64,000 nt of DNA, taken from positions 186,001 to 250,000 of the forward strand of contig CAVZQU010000019.1 of the NCBI GenBank assembly GCA_963777515.1. The letters are read 5' to 3'. Source of the DNA: CAVSWT01 sp963777515. GTDB lineage: Bacteria > Bacteroidota > Ignavibacteria > Ignavibacteriales > Ignavibacteriaceae. The translations under genes were made by a program, and so were the position numbers. Below are positions 1 through 8,931 of this stretch, one piece after another (position 1 is the stretch's first letter; the number at the start of each line of letters is the position of its first letter). Under the pieces are notes generated by a model that was not told the origin of the DNA, searched no databases, and saw only the letters and a program-made list of their open reading frames with translations.

Positions 1-13
1 TATTTATATCTAA

Positions 14-478
14 TCATTTCCATTCAATAGAATTATTACTAAGTATTATGGTAAATTTTTTGCTTGTCTTCATCAAATCATCGTTTACATCATAACTTTG
101 CCACTTATTAGAATAAAGACATTTAATACTTTTAACAGGTTTATTATCAGGAATATTAAAAACTACTAAACCATCATCATCGGATTCTTTATCTGTTATC
201 TGATTATTTTTATTATCAATTAGCTGGATTCTAGTTTTAAATGGTTCTTTTTCATTGTTAGAATAAATATATCCTCTGAATATAATTCTACTAACGGGAG
301 GAAAAATTATCTTAGATACAGTTGGATACCAAATAGATTTTGTTGCAATAATAGGAGTAATAACTATTACTAATGACGCAAATGTTATACGTAACCATTT
401 GGGAAGTTTATTCCATATTTTATCTAATATATACTTTTTAGTATCTTCAAAAGTAGAAGTCTTGTCTTTCTCAGACAT
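14..478 (-). CDS. Hypothetical membrane-anchored protein
   Basis: I do not recognise this 154-residue protein. It begins with about 25 charged residues predicted to be cytoplasmic. One or two hydrophobic stretches follow at about residues 28-62. The rest is a soluble tail with alternating hydrophobic and polar residues, such as IQLIDNKNNQIT and GLVVFNIPDN. This suggests a small beta-sandwich on the outer face of the inner membrane, resembling carboxypeptidase-regulatory-like folds; that fold is only a guess. The stop codon lies inside the window, so the gene is complete. A tRNA gene follows upstream, so there is no operon context. Confidence 0.6.
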   Translation of the reverse strand: MSEKDKTSTFEDTKKYILDKIWNKLPKWLRITFASLVIVITPIIATKSIWYPTVSKIIFPPVSRIIFRGYIYSNNEKEPFKTRIQLIDNKNNQITDKESDDDGLVVFNIPDNKPVKSIKCLYSNKWQSYDVNDDLMKTSKKFTIILSNNSIEWK

Positions 479-770
479 ATATTAAAATCTGCTTTCTATT
501 ATTTGTGGATAGCAATATACAATAATTGGAAATTTTACCGAGGATTATTTAAATATGAAAAATAATTTTAATTAAAACAATAGGTAAGATGAATTAAAGA
601 AAAAGTTTGTAATAACTCCGAAGAAATGATATAAATAGGACTAGATAGAAATGTCGGTAAAAAGTTAATCTTTACTAATTATTAGATATTTATTTTTCAG
701 GAATACCAAATGAAATAATTCTCGAGTTAAAAAAAGCAATTCCACTTGAATTTGCTTTGTTCTATTTTAG

Positions 771-844
771 TGGGCCCGGATGGACTTGAACCACCGACCC
801 TCTGATTATGAGTCAGATGCTCTAACCAACTGAGCTACGAGCCC
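771..844 (-). tRNA. tRNA with CAT anticodon (Met or Ile2)
   Basis: The reverse complement folds as a full cloverleaf. The acceptor stem is GGGCTCG/CGGGCCC with discriminator A. The D-loop carries AGCTCAGTTGGTTAGAGC, the anticodon loop is CTCATAA, and the T-loop is GGTTCAAGTCC. The anticodon CAT could be elongator Met, or Ile2 after lysidine modification at C34. It is not an initiator, because the acceptor stem is fully paired at position 1. CCA is not encoded. Confidence 0.95.
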
Positions 845-912
845 TAAAATTTAGAAGGTAAAAATAATACTTATCTCTAATTAAAATCAACTATTCTTAA
901 TTGAATTTACAA

Positions 913-1665
913 CTAAAAATATTTATAAACATATTGAATTATCCCAACCTTTTTGTCATTGTTATCAAATTTCTCTTCCTCGATTATATTGCCTTTGTTA
1001 TCATATCTATATTCATATTTATATACTAAATCATTATTTGAGTTATAAGAATAGGCAAATTTTTTCTTTCCAGCGTCATTGTATTCATAATCAATTTTAT
1101 ATTCTAAATTATCATCAGCATTATACCATCTTTCTTCAATTAGATTACCGTAATCATCGTAGTCATATAAATAATATTTTTCCAGGCTGCCTTTTAAATC
1201 ATAACGCGAAGATTTGATTTTATTCCCATACTTGTTGTATTCGTATGTATATTTATTCTCCGGTTTTCCTTCCGGAGTATATTTTATAGTTTCAATCCTT
1301 ACCCCACTGCTGTCATACTTATAATCAAATTTTGATTCGATTTTATTTTTATCATCATAAATAATCGTTTCTTCAGGTAAACCACTGACATTATACATTA
1401 CGGTTGAAATTTTTTCCTGGTCAAACAGGTTTCCTTTCAGGTCATAGTCAAAACCTATTTTTTCAATTGATTTTATATTCTCTGACTTTATATAATTTCT
1501 TTCAACCGCGTCATTGTTTTTAACAACTTTTCCAGCGGGCTTCTCTGTTTCTTCAGCTTTAGTCTTTCTTTCTGTTTCAGTAACCGGTGTACAACTAAAT
1601 AAAAGCGTAATAAAACAAATCAAACTTAATATGATTAGGAAATTATATTTATTAGTCAGCTTCAT
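913..1665 (-). CDS. Lipoprotein with tandem YD-like repeats
   Basis: This is a 250-residue predicted lipoprotein. Its N-terminal hydrophobic segment ends in the lipobox LLFSC, with the acylated Cys at about residue 25. From about residue 75 to the end the chain is built of roughly 19-23-residue units with the pattern Y-x-Y-[DN]-x-x-G-[NK], for example YEYNKYGNK, YDYDDYGNL and YEYNDAGKK. These resemble short YD/RHS-like repeats that form beta-hairpins, seen in many Bacteroidota surface proteins. There is no toxin domain or RHS shell, so it is not a polymorphic toxin. A role as a surface or periplasmic binding protein is inferred. It lies downstream of the HIT gene on the same strand. Confidence 0.65.
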   Translation of the reverse strand: MKLTNKYNFLIILSLICFITLLFSCTPVTETERKTKAEETEKPAGKVVKNNDAVERNYIKSENIKSIEKIGFDYDLKGNLFDQEKISTVMYNVSGLPEETIIYDDKNKIESKFDYKYDSSGVRIETIKYTPEGKPENKYTYEYNKYGNKIKSSRYDLKGSLEKYYLYDYDDYGNLIEERWYNADDNLEYKIDYEYNDAGKKKFAYSYNSNNDLVYKYEYRYDNKGNIIEEEKFDNNDKKVGIIQYVYKYF

Positions 1666-1681
1666 TATTTAATTAAAATTC

Positions 1682-2188
1682 TTATTTCGATTTTATTTTT
1701 GAATATGCATCTAATAGTTTTTTCTTTGTCACTAATAGATCTTGGGAAATTATTTTTACTTCTCCAAGTACAGGCATAAAATTAGTATCACCATTCCAGC
1801 GCGGCACTATATGAAAATGTAAATGCTCGTGAATCCCTGCTCCGCTAACTCTTCCCAAATTTGCTCCGACATTAAATCCTTCAGGATTATAAACTTGTTT
1901 TAATGCTAAAGAAGCAATTTGAAGCTTGTCCATAATTTCTTCATTTTCTTCTTTAGTTAATGTGATGAAATCGTCAGTGTGCCGGTAAGGCACAACCATC
2001 AAATGTCCATTATTATACGGATAAAGATTAAGTACTGTAAAAGTTAATAATCCTTTCTCGATTAATAAATTATCTTCATCCTCAACATTCATGTTAATCA
2101 TACTGCAGAAAATACAATCATCATTTTTTGTTTTATCTTTAAAAGAATCGATATATTGCGAGCGCCAGGGCGACCAAAGTTTTTCCAT
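1682..2188 (-). CDS. HIT family nucleotide hydrolase/phosphorylase
   Basis: This 168-residue protein is a histidine-triad protein of the Ap4A phosphorylase-like branch. The catalytic motif HEHLHFHIVPRW is visible, with His at 120, 122, 124 and 126. The second histidine of the H-x-H-x-H triad attacks the nucleotide alpha-phosphate. Cys25 and Cys28 (CIFC) with His70 could form the zinc site known from this branch. The N-terminus MEKLWSPWRSQYI is typical of bacterial homologues annotated as HIT domain proteins. It is probably a cytosolic enzyme that cleaves dinucleoside polyphosphates or nucleoside phosphoramidates. The true substrate cannot be read from sequence. Confidence 0.88.
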   Translation of the reverse strand: MEKLWSPWRSQYIDSFKDKTKNDDCIFCSMINMNVEDEDNLLIEKGLLTFTVLNLYPYNNGHLMVVPYRHTDDFITLTKEENEEIMDKLQIASLALKQVYNPEGFNVGANLGRVSGAGIHEHLHFHIVPRWNGDTNFMPVLGEVKIISQDLLVTKKKLLDAYSKIKSK

Positions 2189-2204
2189 ATTACCTCTTTA
2201 AAAG

Positions 2205-2330
2205 AAAAGAGGCTGTCTTTATTTAAAAGTTTGTCAGTCTGAGCTTGTCGAAGACTGACATTTTTAATTGCATTCACACTTCGACGAGCTCAGTGTGACA
2301 TTAAAAATACTTTTAAAGACAGCCTCTTTT
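2205..2330. repeat. Twin-hairpin intergenic element, copy A
   Basis: The outer arms AAAAGAGGCTGTCTTT and AAAGACAGCCTCTTTT are perfect inverted repeats (2205-2220 and 2315-2330). They extend inward as TTTAAAAGT/ACTTTTAAA with a short bulge. Between them sit two further hairpins: GTCAGTCT...AGACTGAC with loop GAGCTTGTCGA, and CACACT...AGTGTG. The element lies between the EF-G-like gene and the HIT gene and could end transcription. A second copy with the same plan is at 49436-49560. Confidence 0.8.
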
Positions 2331-2346
2331 ATTTAATACAATAAAA

Positions 2347-4440
2347 TTAATGTCCCTCTTCTCTAGATTTTTGATATTCATCTACGATTTTCTGTTCTAC
2401 ATCTTTCGGAACTTCTTCATAATGAGAGAAATTTCTGCTATGCATTCCTCTGCCAGAAGTTAAGCTTCTAAGCTGGGAAGAATATTTATAAAGCTCTGAT
2501 AAAGGTACTTGGGCTTTAATTATTTGGAAATGCCCGTCTGAATCCATTCCTAAAATTTTACCTCTTCTGCTTGAAATATCTCCCATTACATCGCCCATGT
2601 ATTCTTCGGGAACTGTAACCACAATTTCATAAATAGGTTCAAGTAAAACCGGTTTACATGCCTGGAAACCTTTGCGGAAGCATTGTGAAGCTGCAAGTTT
2701 AAAAGACATTTCATCAGAGTCAACGTTATGGTACGAACCAAAAAATAATGTAACTTTAACATCAACTACCTGATTGCCGGATAATACACCTTTTTGCATA
2801 GCTTCCTGAATTCCCTTTTCAACAGCAGGAATAAATCTTCCGGGAACAACACCACCGACAATTGCATCAACAAATTCAAATCCCTTCCCTCTTGGTAATG
2901 GTTCCATCTTGAAATGTACATGTCCGTACTGTCCCCTTCCGCCGGACTGTTTTTTATGTTTGTATTCAACATCATCAGCTTTTCCTTTAATAGTCTCTCT
3001 ATAAGGAATTTTAGGTTCAGCTATATCAACATCAACATTGTAACGTTCCTTTAGCCTTTTAACAGCAAGCGAAAGTTGCAATTCACCTTGTCCTGATATA
3101 ATAGTTTGAGAAAGTTCAGGGTCAAACTTTACATTAAATGAAGGATCTTCTTCATGTAAGGTATGCAAACCGGATGCTATTTTGTCTTCATCGCCTTTCG
3201 CTTTTGGAATAATTGCTCCTCTTATAACTGAGTCAGGAAATTCGATTGGTTTAATTTTAACAGTTAAATTTCTTGAAGTAAGAGTATTATTTGTATGAGT
3301 GTCTTTCAATTTAACAACAGCACCTAAATCTCCAGCGCTAATTTTAGCAACATCAGTCCTATTGTGTCCATTTAATACAGATAGCTGAGACAATCTCTCA
3401 GTTTTATTATTTGTTGAATTCAATAAATCCATACCAGCAGCTACAGAACCGGAGTAAACTTTAAATAAAGATAATTCCCCTACATGCTGTTCTGAAATCA
3501 CTTTGAAAATGAATAACACAGGTTCACCGTTTGCTTCAGGTGATACGTTAACTGCTTTGTCATTTTCAACGAATATCGCTTCTTCCCCGCCTCTGTCTAT
3601 TGGTGATGGGAAATATTCTGTAGCAAAATCTAAAAAATTATTTATACCAATAGCTTTAGTTGCAGAAACGGCAAATACAGGTGTGAAGTTTCTTTTTATT
3701 AGAGATTGTTTTAAACCGGTTTTTAATTCTTCTTCGGTAAGACTTCCGTTTTCAAAATAATTATTCATTAGCTCTTCTGTAGTCTCAGCAATTTTTTCAA
3801 CAAGTTCGGTCCGATAATTATCAGCCTTCTCTTTCACTTCGGCAGGGATTTCTATCTCAGTAACTTTTTTACTTCCGGCATCACCGTATTGATATGCTTT
3901 CATTTTAAGTACATCAACTATCGTGTTGAAGTTTATCCCTTCAGCTATAGGAAATGTTACAATTGTAGCACCTGAAGTTAGCCTGTCTTTTGCTTTTGTA
4001 TAAGTTTCTTCAAAGGCGGAATGTTCATTATCTACTTTATTAATTATAATTGCTGACGGCAAACCAAATTCATCAACAAACCTGCCGGAAATTTCTGATC
4101 CAACTTCCACACCTTCAGCAGACTTTAATATCATAACTGCAGTATCGCAAACCTTCATTGATGCTTTAACTTCACCGATAAAATCCGAATATCCAGGTGT
4201 ATCCAATATATTTATTTTTTTGTTATTCCAATCTAAATGTAAAAGAGATGTTGATATAGAGATTTGTTTTTCAATTTCATTTGGTGTGTAATCTGAAATT
4301 GTATTTCCTTCGGCCACGGCTCCTATCCGATTTATTTCTCCGCCAGTAAACAACATTATTTCCGATAATGATGTTTTACCGCTTCCACCGTGACCGATAA
4401 GCGCAATGTTGCGAATCGATCCTGCGTCATATTCTTTCAA
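2347..4440 (-). CDS. Elongation factor G-like GTPase (EF-G2 type)
   Basis: This 697-residue translational GTPase has the five-domain EF-G layout. The P-loop GHGGSGKT is at residues 16-23, G3 DTPGY at 80-84 and G4 NKVD at 134-137. Domain IV contains GGRGQYGHVHFKMEP, and domain V ends with a typical GRG-containing stretch. The switch I region reads EKQISIS instead of the RGITI of canonical EF-G, and G4 is NKVD. Both point to the second EF-G paralogue found in many bacteria (EF-G2, often called FusA2) rather than the essential str-operon fusA. No ribosomal-protein or EF-Tu genes flank it. Its role in translocation or recycling is inferred from the family. Confidence 0.85.
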   Translation of the reverse strand: MKEYDAGSIRNIALIGHGGSGKTSLSEIMLFTGGEINRIGAVAEGNTISDYTPNEIEKQISISTSLLHLDWNNKKINILDTPGYSDFIGEVKASMKVCDTAVMILKSAEGVEVGSEISGRFVDEFGLPSAIIINKVDNEHSAFEETYTKAKDRLTSGATIVTFPIAEGINFNTIVDVLKMKAYQYGDAGSKKVTEIEIPAEVKEKADNYRTELVEKIAETTEELMNNYFENGSLTEEELKTGLKQSLIKRNFTPVFAVSATKAIGINNFLDFATEYFPSPIDRGGEEAIFVENDKAVNVSPEANGEPVLFIFKVISEQHVGELSLFKVYSGSVAAGMDLLNSTNNKTERLSQLSVLNGHNRTDVAKISAGDLGAVVKLKDTHTNNTLTSRNLTVKIKPIEFPDSVIRGAIIPKAKGDEDKIASGLHTLHEEDPSFNVKFDPELSQTIISGQGELQLSLAVKRLKERYNVDVDIAEPKIPYRETIKGKADDVEYKHKKQSGGRGQYGHVHFKMEPLPRGKGFEFVDAIVGGVVPGRFIPAVEKGIQEAMQKGVLSGNQVVDVKVTLFFGSYHNVDSDEMSFKLAASQCFRKGFQACKPVLLEPIYEIVVTVPEEYMGDVMGDISSRRGKILGMDSDGHFQIIKAQVPLSELYKYSSQLRSLTSGRGMHSRNFSHYEEVPKDVEQKIVDEYQKSREEGH

Positions 4441-4487
4441 GTGTCTTCCTCCTTAACTACAAGGTAAGTTATTTAATAGTTATTAAT

Positions 4488-4886
4488 TTATTTTTGTTTT
4501 GATCTGCTTGTGTAGGCGCTCCAAAAAGTATTAACCCCATTAACAACCGCGGAGAGGTTTTTTACCAACTGCATAGCCGGCTCTTCAACACCTTTCCTAA
4601 CTTTTTCTTCCAGGTCCAATATTTTATCAACTCTATCACGAACATTAAATATTACTTCTTTTGATACATCCAACTGACTGCTTGCTTTGTCTGAAACATC
4701 ATTCAATTTTTCACTAAGTTCTGTTGTGACAGTAATCAAAGGTTTTAATTCATCCGATAGGTCTTTTATATCATCCTGTATTGCCTTTATAGAATTCGTA
4801 ATACTTTTTAAATAAATTATTAAAGCAATACATAAAGCAGAAGCTGCTAAAAGCAGAATGATATAAAAGACTGTTTCAACACTCAT
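4488..4886 (-). CDS. DUF948-like membrane-anchored coiled-coil protein
   Basis: The 132 residues start with one transmembrane helix (about 5-27). A long amphipathic, probably coiled-coil helix with many D/E/K/S residues follows. This layout matches DUF948-like proteins, which are commonly encoded next to YtxH proteins and linked to envelope or general stress. It lies 3 bp downstream of the YtxH gene and is almost certainly co-transcribed with it. The EF-G-like gene follows after 47 bp on the same strand. Molecular function is not known. Confidence 0.7.
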   Translation of the reverse strand: MSVETVFYIILLLAASALCIALIIYLKSITNSIKAIQDDIKDLSDELKPLITVTTELSEKLNDVSDKASSQLDVSKEVIFNVRDRVDKILDLEEKVRKGVEEPAMQLVKNLSAVVNGVNTFWSAYTSRSKQK

Positions 4887-4889
4887 CTG

Positions 4890-5306
4890 TTATGACTTTT
4901 TGGTTTCTTTATAAGCATCTACACCGGCTTTTAAAGCCGTTTTAAGGTTTGCTTTTTCCTCATCAACAAATTCTTTTCCTGAAGAAATGGCTGAATTTGA
5001 CTTTTGTTTTGCATCGTTAAAAAGCTTTTCAGCATCCTTCAGCAATTCTTCAGATTTAGATTTAGCATCAGATATAATTTTTTCTGACCTGCGTTTGCCT
5101 TCATTAATTAATTCTTTTGCCCTATCTTTGGCATCAGAAACATATTTATCCGCATCATCCAAATAATCATCTGTTTTAGACTTAATATCATACCTGAATT
5201 CTTTACCACTTTTAGGAGCATATAATAAAGCCATTACAGCACCAATAGCTCCTCCAGTGAGTAAGCCTATAATAAAACCTCCGCCTAAATTATTTTCGCT
5301 TGACAT
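4890..5306 (-). CDS. YtxH domain-containing protein
   Basis: This 138-residue protein shows the YtxH signature. An N-terminal glycine-rich transmembrane segment (GGGFIIGLLTGGAIGAVMALL) is followed directly by YAPKSGKEFR. After it comes a long helix with 11-residue periodicity (DDADKYVSDAKDRAKEL, SKSEELLKDAEKLF), like LEA or apolipoprotein-like amphipathic helices. The family is associated with general stress and envelope functions in Gram-positive and Bacteroidota species, but the mechanism is unclear. It is the first gene of a pair with the DUF948-like gene. Confidence 0.85.
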   Translation of the reverse strand: MSSENNLGGGFIIGLLTGGAIGAVMALLYAPKSGKEFRYDIKSKTDDYLDDADKYVSDAKDRAKELINEGKRRSEKIISDAKSKSEELLKDAEKLFNDAKQKSNSAISSGKEFVDEEKANLKTALKAGVDAYKETKKS

Positions 5307-5647
5307 TTTAACTCCTTTATTTAGTATTATTTAGTTCAAATCGAATATAACAACAGCCTCTTTGAAAATCAAGGAAAGCTGTTTATCTGTGCACCTACTC
5401 AATTACAAACAAAATTATAAAGAACATTACAAATAAATAGAATCAATTATTAACTTACAAAAATAAAGTAGCTATCTTTAAATTTATTTCATCATCTTTA
5501 AGAATTTTAACTTTAGTTATTCCTTTTAACATCTTATAAAAGAATAAGTTATTTTAATAACTTAATAGTTTTAAGAACCTGTTCTATTTTGTATTTTTAT
5601 TATATATTAAGTTGGAATCTCTCTTTAATCACCCTCAAATCAAAATT
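5307..5647. other. Intergenic region, 341 bp
   Basis: I see no gene here. The stretch is very AT-rich. One perfect short palindrome, TAAGTTATT...AATAACTTA, lies near 5544-5566. The region separates the start of the YtxH gene from the end of the flippase-like gene on the same strand, so it should hold the YtxH promoter. I could not identify a convincing promoter box. Confidence 0.4.
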
Positions 5648-6610
5648 TTACTCTGTAGTTACAGAGTCAACAGATATTTTTCCAAACCGGTGTTGATAAA
5701 ATGATACACTAAATATTCCTATTAAAACCGCAAACCACAGAGTAACTACCCTAACAATAAAGGTAGAAGCAACCGCTATGTTTTTAGTAGCACCTGCTTT
5801 AATTAATAAAAAAGTTAACGATCCCTCTGTTGCGCCTAAACCGCCGGGCAGCATTGAAATGGCTCCAATGATTATTGCAAACGCATAACTAAAAGAAGCC
5901 CATAAAAAACTAACGTCAACACCTAGATTAATTAGAATTATATGATATCCCCAGCATTCAAATGACCAGGAGACAAGGCTTAAGAGTATCATATATATTA
6001 AAGGAAGCGGGCGAACCATTTGATAGGAACTTTCATAAGCACTATGTATGCTTACTAAATGCTTCTTTAAGAATTTATTTTTTTCAAAAAACTTTAAAGC
6101 CGGCATTGCAATTTTTTTATTGCTTAAAACAACCACTAGAAGAAATAAAAAAACTGAAACTGTTATTACAATTATTCTTCCATAATCAAAAACATATGCT
6201 CCGGCAAGTGCTATAAACATTAATGAAATTGAATCCGTTATTCTTTCCATTATTATAATGGGGGCTGTCTTGCTAATAGGAGTATTAGATATTTCCTTTA
6301 CTAAATATGATTTTAATAGCTCTCCAAATTTCCCGGGTGTTACACTCATAATCAAACCAGACATGAAGATTGCAAACGAATCCAGCTTACTTATTTTAAC
6401 ATTTATAATGTTTAAATAATAATCCCATTTTAAATATCTGGTTAAATAATTAAGAAGAGATAAAAAAAGAAGAAACGGAAATAACAGCCAATTGAATTCT
6501 TCAAAAGCCTGGGCGACATTTTTATAATCAGCATAAATGGTAAAAAGCAGATAAATTAGTCCGCCGACAGCAAGTGAAATTAAAATTTTCTTTTTTATTT
6601 TTTTTAACAA
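5648..6610 (-). CDS. Lysylphosphatidylglycerol synthase TM-region / UPF0104 flippase-like protein
   Basis: This 320-residue integral membrane protein has about eight hydrophobic helices. Two family motifs are clear: VTPGKFGELLKSYLV in the first half and SMLPGGLGATEGSLTFLL in the second. Both are typical of the UPF0104/AglD/MprF-N superfamily, which includes lipid flippases and polyprenyl-phosphate glycolipid transporters. There is no attached synthase domain, so lysyl-PG synthesis is unlikely. A role in moving a lipid or lipid-linked sugar across the inner membrane is inferred. It ends up next to maf (1 bp gap) in a minus-strand run. A broken relative lies at 35690-36644. Confidence 0.82.
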   Translation of the reverse strand: MLKKIKKKILISLAVGGLIYLLFTIYADYKNVAQAFEEFNWLLFPFLLFLSLLNYLTRYLKWDYYLNIINVKISKLDSFAIFMSGLIMSVTPGKFGELLKSYLVKEISNTPISKTAPIIIMERITDSISLMFIALAGAYVFDYGRIIVITVSVFLFLLVVVLSNKKIAMPALKFFEKNKFLKKHLVSIHSAYESSYQMVRPLPLIYMILLSLVSWSFECWGYHIILINLGVDVSFLWASFSYAFAIIIGAISMLPGGLGATEGSLTFLLIKAGATKNIAVASTFIVRVVTLWFAVLIGIFSVSFYQHRFGKISVDSVTTE

Positions 6611-6611
6611 A

Positions 6612-7190
6612 CTAAATTATCCTGAGTAATGATTTATAAAATTTAGATAGCGGCAAACCAACAACATTGTAATAGCAGCCATTAATTTTTTCTACAAACA
6701 CAGCGCCAAAATCATCCTGAATTCCATAAGCACCGGCTTTATCCATTGGACTTCCAGTTTCAATATATTCTATAATTTCTTTATTATTCAATTTTCTAAA
6801 CTTAACAGATGTTTTTTCATATTCTGAAATTGTATTTGAATTTTGGAAATTAAAGATAGAAAATCCTGTGTAAACCTGGTGTGTATTTCCGCTTAATAAA
6901 CTTAAAATTTTGAAAGCATCTTTTTTGTTTTTAGGTTTTCCTAAAACTTGATTATCATAAACAACAATTGTATCCGCAGTAATTACTATCCCGCTGCCAA
7001 CTTTTCTTTTAGCTGCTTCTAATTTTTCAAGTGAAATTCTTTTTACAATCCCTATTGGCTTTTCATTCTTTTTAATTTTTTCAGGTGTAATAACTTTTAC
7101 CACTTCAAACTTTAATCCTATTTGTTCTAATAATTTTTTTCTTCTCGGAGAAGATGAAGCGAGATAAATTTTCTGTGAATGGCTAATCAT
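6612..7190 (-). CDS. maf: Maf-like nucleoside triphosphate pyrophosphatase
   Basis: This 192-residue protein carries the Maf signature YLASSSPRRKKLLEQIGL at the N-terminus. Conserved downstream segments include ITADTIVVYDN, GKPKNKKDA and LSGNTHQVYTGF. Maf proteins hydrolyse dTTP/UTP or modified nucleotides to monophosphates and pyrophosphate, and are thought to clean the nucleotide pool. The length is normal for the family. The start overlaps the SpoIID-like gene by 8 bp and the flippase-like gene follows after 1 bp, so the three are translationally linked. The dTTP/UTP versus 7-methyl-GTP specificity is not certain. Confidence 0.92.
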   Translation of the reverse strand: MISHSQKIYLASSSPRRKKLLEQIGLKFEVVKVITPEKIKKNEKPIGIVKRISLEKLEAAKRKVGSGIVITADTIVVYDNQVLGKPKNKKDAFKILSLLSGNTHQVYTGFSIFNFQNSNTISEYEKTSVKFRKLNNKEIIEYIETGSPMDKAGAYGIQDDFGAVFVEKINGCYYNVVGLPLSKFYKSLLRII

Positions 7191-8418
7191 TGATCTTTTC
7201 TATTTTTGTGCCTGGAAAATAAAACTCTAAAATCTTTTTGTAATTAACTCCTCTTTTCGATTGAGCTATTGCACCCCATTGGCATAAACCAACTCCATGA
7301 CCAAAACCCTTTCCTTTTAAGATTATTTCATCTCCCTTAATAGAAATAGTAAAATTATTACTATATAGAATTCCATTATTAGAATTTCTTATCACACTTC
7401 TTATATCATTACCGTATAATGAAATACGATTTTCTGTGTTATTATCATCAATAATAATTTGTAATTCATTTATTCTACCGGAAGAAAATCTGCTTTTGAT
7501 CTGAATATCTTTTATTGCAACATTTTTGTTTTTTATTAATTCAGCGTCAACCAAATGATTAATAAATTCTTCTTTAGAAAATTTTTCTTCCCATGTAAAT
7601 CTTGGTGAGATTGAACAATTAGGCGGCTCTCCATCTTTAATTGAAATTAAGTACGGAATGTGCTGGTTGCTAAAGACATTCTGTACATCTTCAGTCTTTC
7701 CACCACAAGTTGAACTGTAATAAATTACCGCAGGCTCTTCACCATAAGTTAAAATCATATATTTAGTATCATCAATAATTTTATTTATTAAATCATTTTC
7801 TCGTGCTGCGCCTTCATAAGCCTGGTCTCTGACATCTGAATAAACATCAAAATCATTGTCTTTATTAATTTTTGATAATGTATAAGTCCTGGCACAAATG
7901 GCAAATGCTTTAAGAGCTTCATTATAATCAGTTCCATTTCCTAACGGCATTTCCGCCGGTATAACTCCTTTAATATAATCATCTAATGAAAGGACATTTA
8001 TAACTTGAATATTATTTTCATTACTTTTTATTTCTAATATGCCTCTATAAGTTCTGTTATCATAACTTAATAGTTTACTTTCATTGACACTAACTATTTC
8101 TACATTTGAGCATTCGAGGGACTTATCATTTACTTCAATATATAATTTATCATTTTCATTTTTTACAAAAATTACTTGATTAGGTTTTATCTTAATACTT
8201 TGATTACCGGCAAGCAATAAAACCGGTACTGTTTCTGTTAGATTTACAGAATTATATTTTTCAGAAAGTAAAACTCTAATCTCATTCTTAAATGTTTGCT
8301 GGTTTAATTCAATTTTATTTTCTTCATTTTCATTTGTAAATTTTTTGGAAGGTGAACAAGAATTGTTCAAAAATATAATACCTATAAATAAAAAAAATGC
8401 CGCAAAGTATTTATTCAT
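7183..8418 (-). CDS. SpoIID/LytB domain lipoprotein
   Basis: The 411-residue product starts with a lipoprotein signal peptide whose lipobox ends FLNNSC (Cys at about 21). The SpoIID domain occupies the last two-thirds. It is recognised by VLSLDDYIKGVIPAEMP, the ALKAFAICARTY segment, and the C-terminal block GKGFGHGVGLCQWGA with YFPGTKI. SpoIID is a lytic transglycosylase in sporulating Firmicutes. In non-sporulating bacteria, homologues are presumed peptidoglycan-processing enzymes. This organism shows no sporulation genes in the window, so a general cell-wall role is inferred. Confidence 0.88.
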   Translation of the reverse strand: MNKYFAAFFLFIGIIFLNNSCSPSKKFTNENEENKIELNQQTFKNEIRVLLSEKYNSVNLTETVPVLLLAGNQSIKIKPNQVIFVKNENDKLYIEVNDKSLECSNVEIVSVNESKLLSYDNRTYRGILEIKSNENNIQVINVLSLDDYIKGVIPAEMPLGNGTDYNEALKAFAICARTYTLSKINKDNDFDVYSDVRDQAYEGAARENDLINKIIDDTKYMILTYGEEPAVIYYSSTCGGKTEDVQNVFSNQHIPYLISIKDGEPPNCSISPRFTWEEKFSKEEFINHLVDAELIKNKNVAIKDIQIKSRFSSGRINELQIIIDDNNTENRISLYGNDIRSVIRNSNNGILYSNNFTISIKGDEIILKGKGFGHGVGLCQWGAIAQSKRGVNYKKILEFYFPGTKIEKIND

Positions 8419-8514
8419 AATGCGGACTAAAATAATCTAAATTAAACAAAGAAAAAAAATTATTAAAGTGTGGATATAAGTAAGAGATGGAAATGAATTT
8501 ATGGCTTAGAAAAT

Positions 8515-8931
8515 TTATCTGAAAAGAGCTTTTATACTTCCCCAGGTTCTTTTAACCCCGGAGATAACAGGATGAATTGGAATTTCCTCTGAGTAAGATA
8601 CCTGTTTGTTTTCATCAACAATTTTTATTCTGTAAATGAAAAAAATATCATTAGTTTTATAAGCTGACCTGTCAGTAAACTCATATATAGAATTATCACC
8701 TTTTGGATTCATTGTCCCAATTTCTACATAAGATCCTTGGGTGCCGCTCTTTCTTTCAACTGCAAAATGATTAAGATTTGTTTCTTGTTGAGTTCTCCAA
8801 TGAATTTTAACATCCCCGGATTCAGATCTACCTGATACATCATAAATATACGCCGCGGCAAAAGCAGTTGAAAATATAATGAGGATAAGAAAGAGGAGTA
8901 TTATTTTGCCCTTTAAGAATTTCATGATCAA
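8515..8931 (-). CDS. Secreted fibronectin III-like domain protein
   Basis: The 138-residue protein has a signal peptide or N-terminal anchor (hydrophobic residues about 8-27). One beta-sandwich-like domain follows. The pattern VKIHWRTQQETNLNHFAVERK...YEFTDRS...YRIKIVDENKQVSYSEEIPI fits a fibronectin type III-like domain of the kind found before T9SS sorting domains. There is no sorting domain here, so it is a short single-domain protein. A 96-bp gap separates it from the SpoIID-like gene. Function is unknown. Confidence 0.6.
   Translation of the reverse strand: MIMKFLKGKIILLFLILIIFSTAFAAAYIYDVSGRSESGDVKIHWRTQQETNLNHFAVERKSGTQGSYVEIGTMNPKGDNSIYEFTDRSAYKTNDIFFIYRIKIVDENKQVSYSEEIPIHPVISGVKRTWGSIKALFR

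Noticed and set aside
913..1665. RHS-type polymorphic toxin
   Set aside because: Too short, ends within the repeats, and lacks an RHS core motif, toxin tip or immunity gene.
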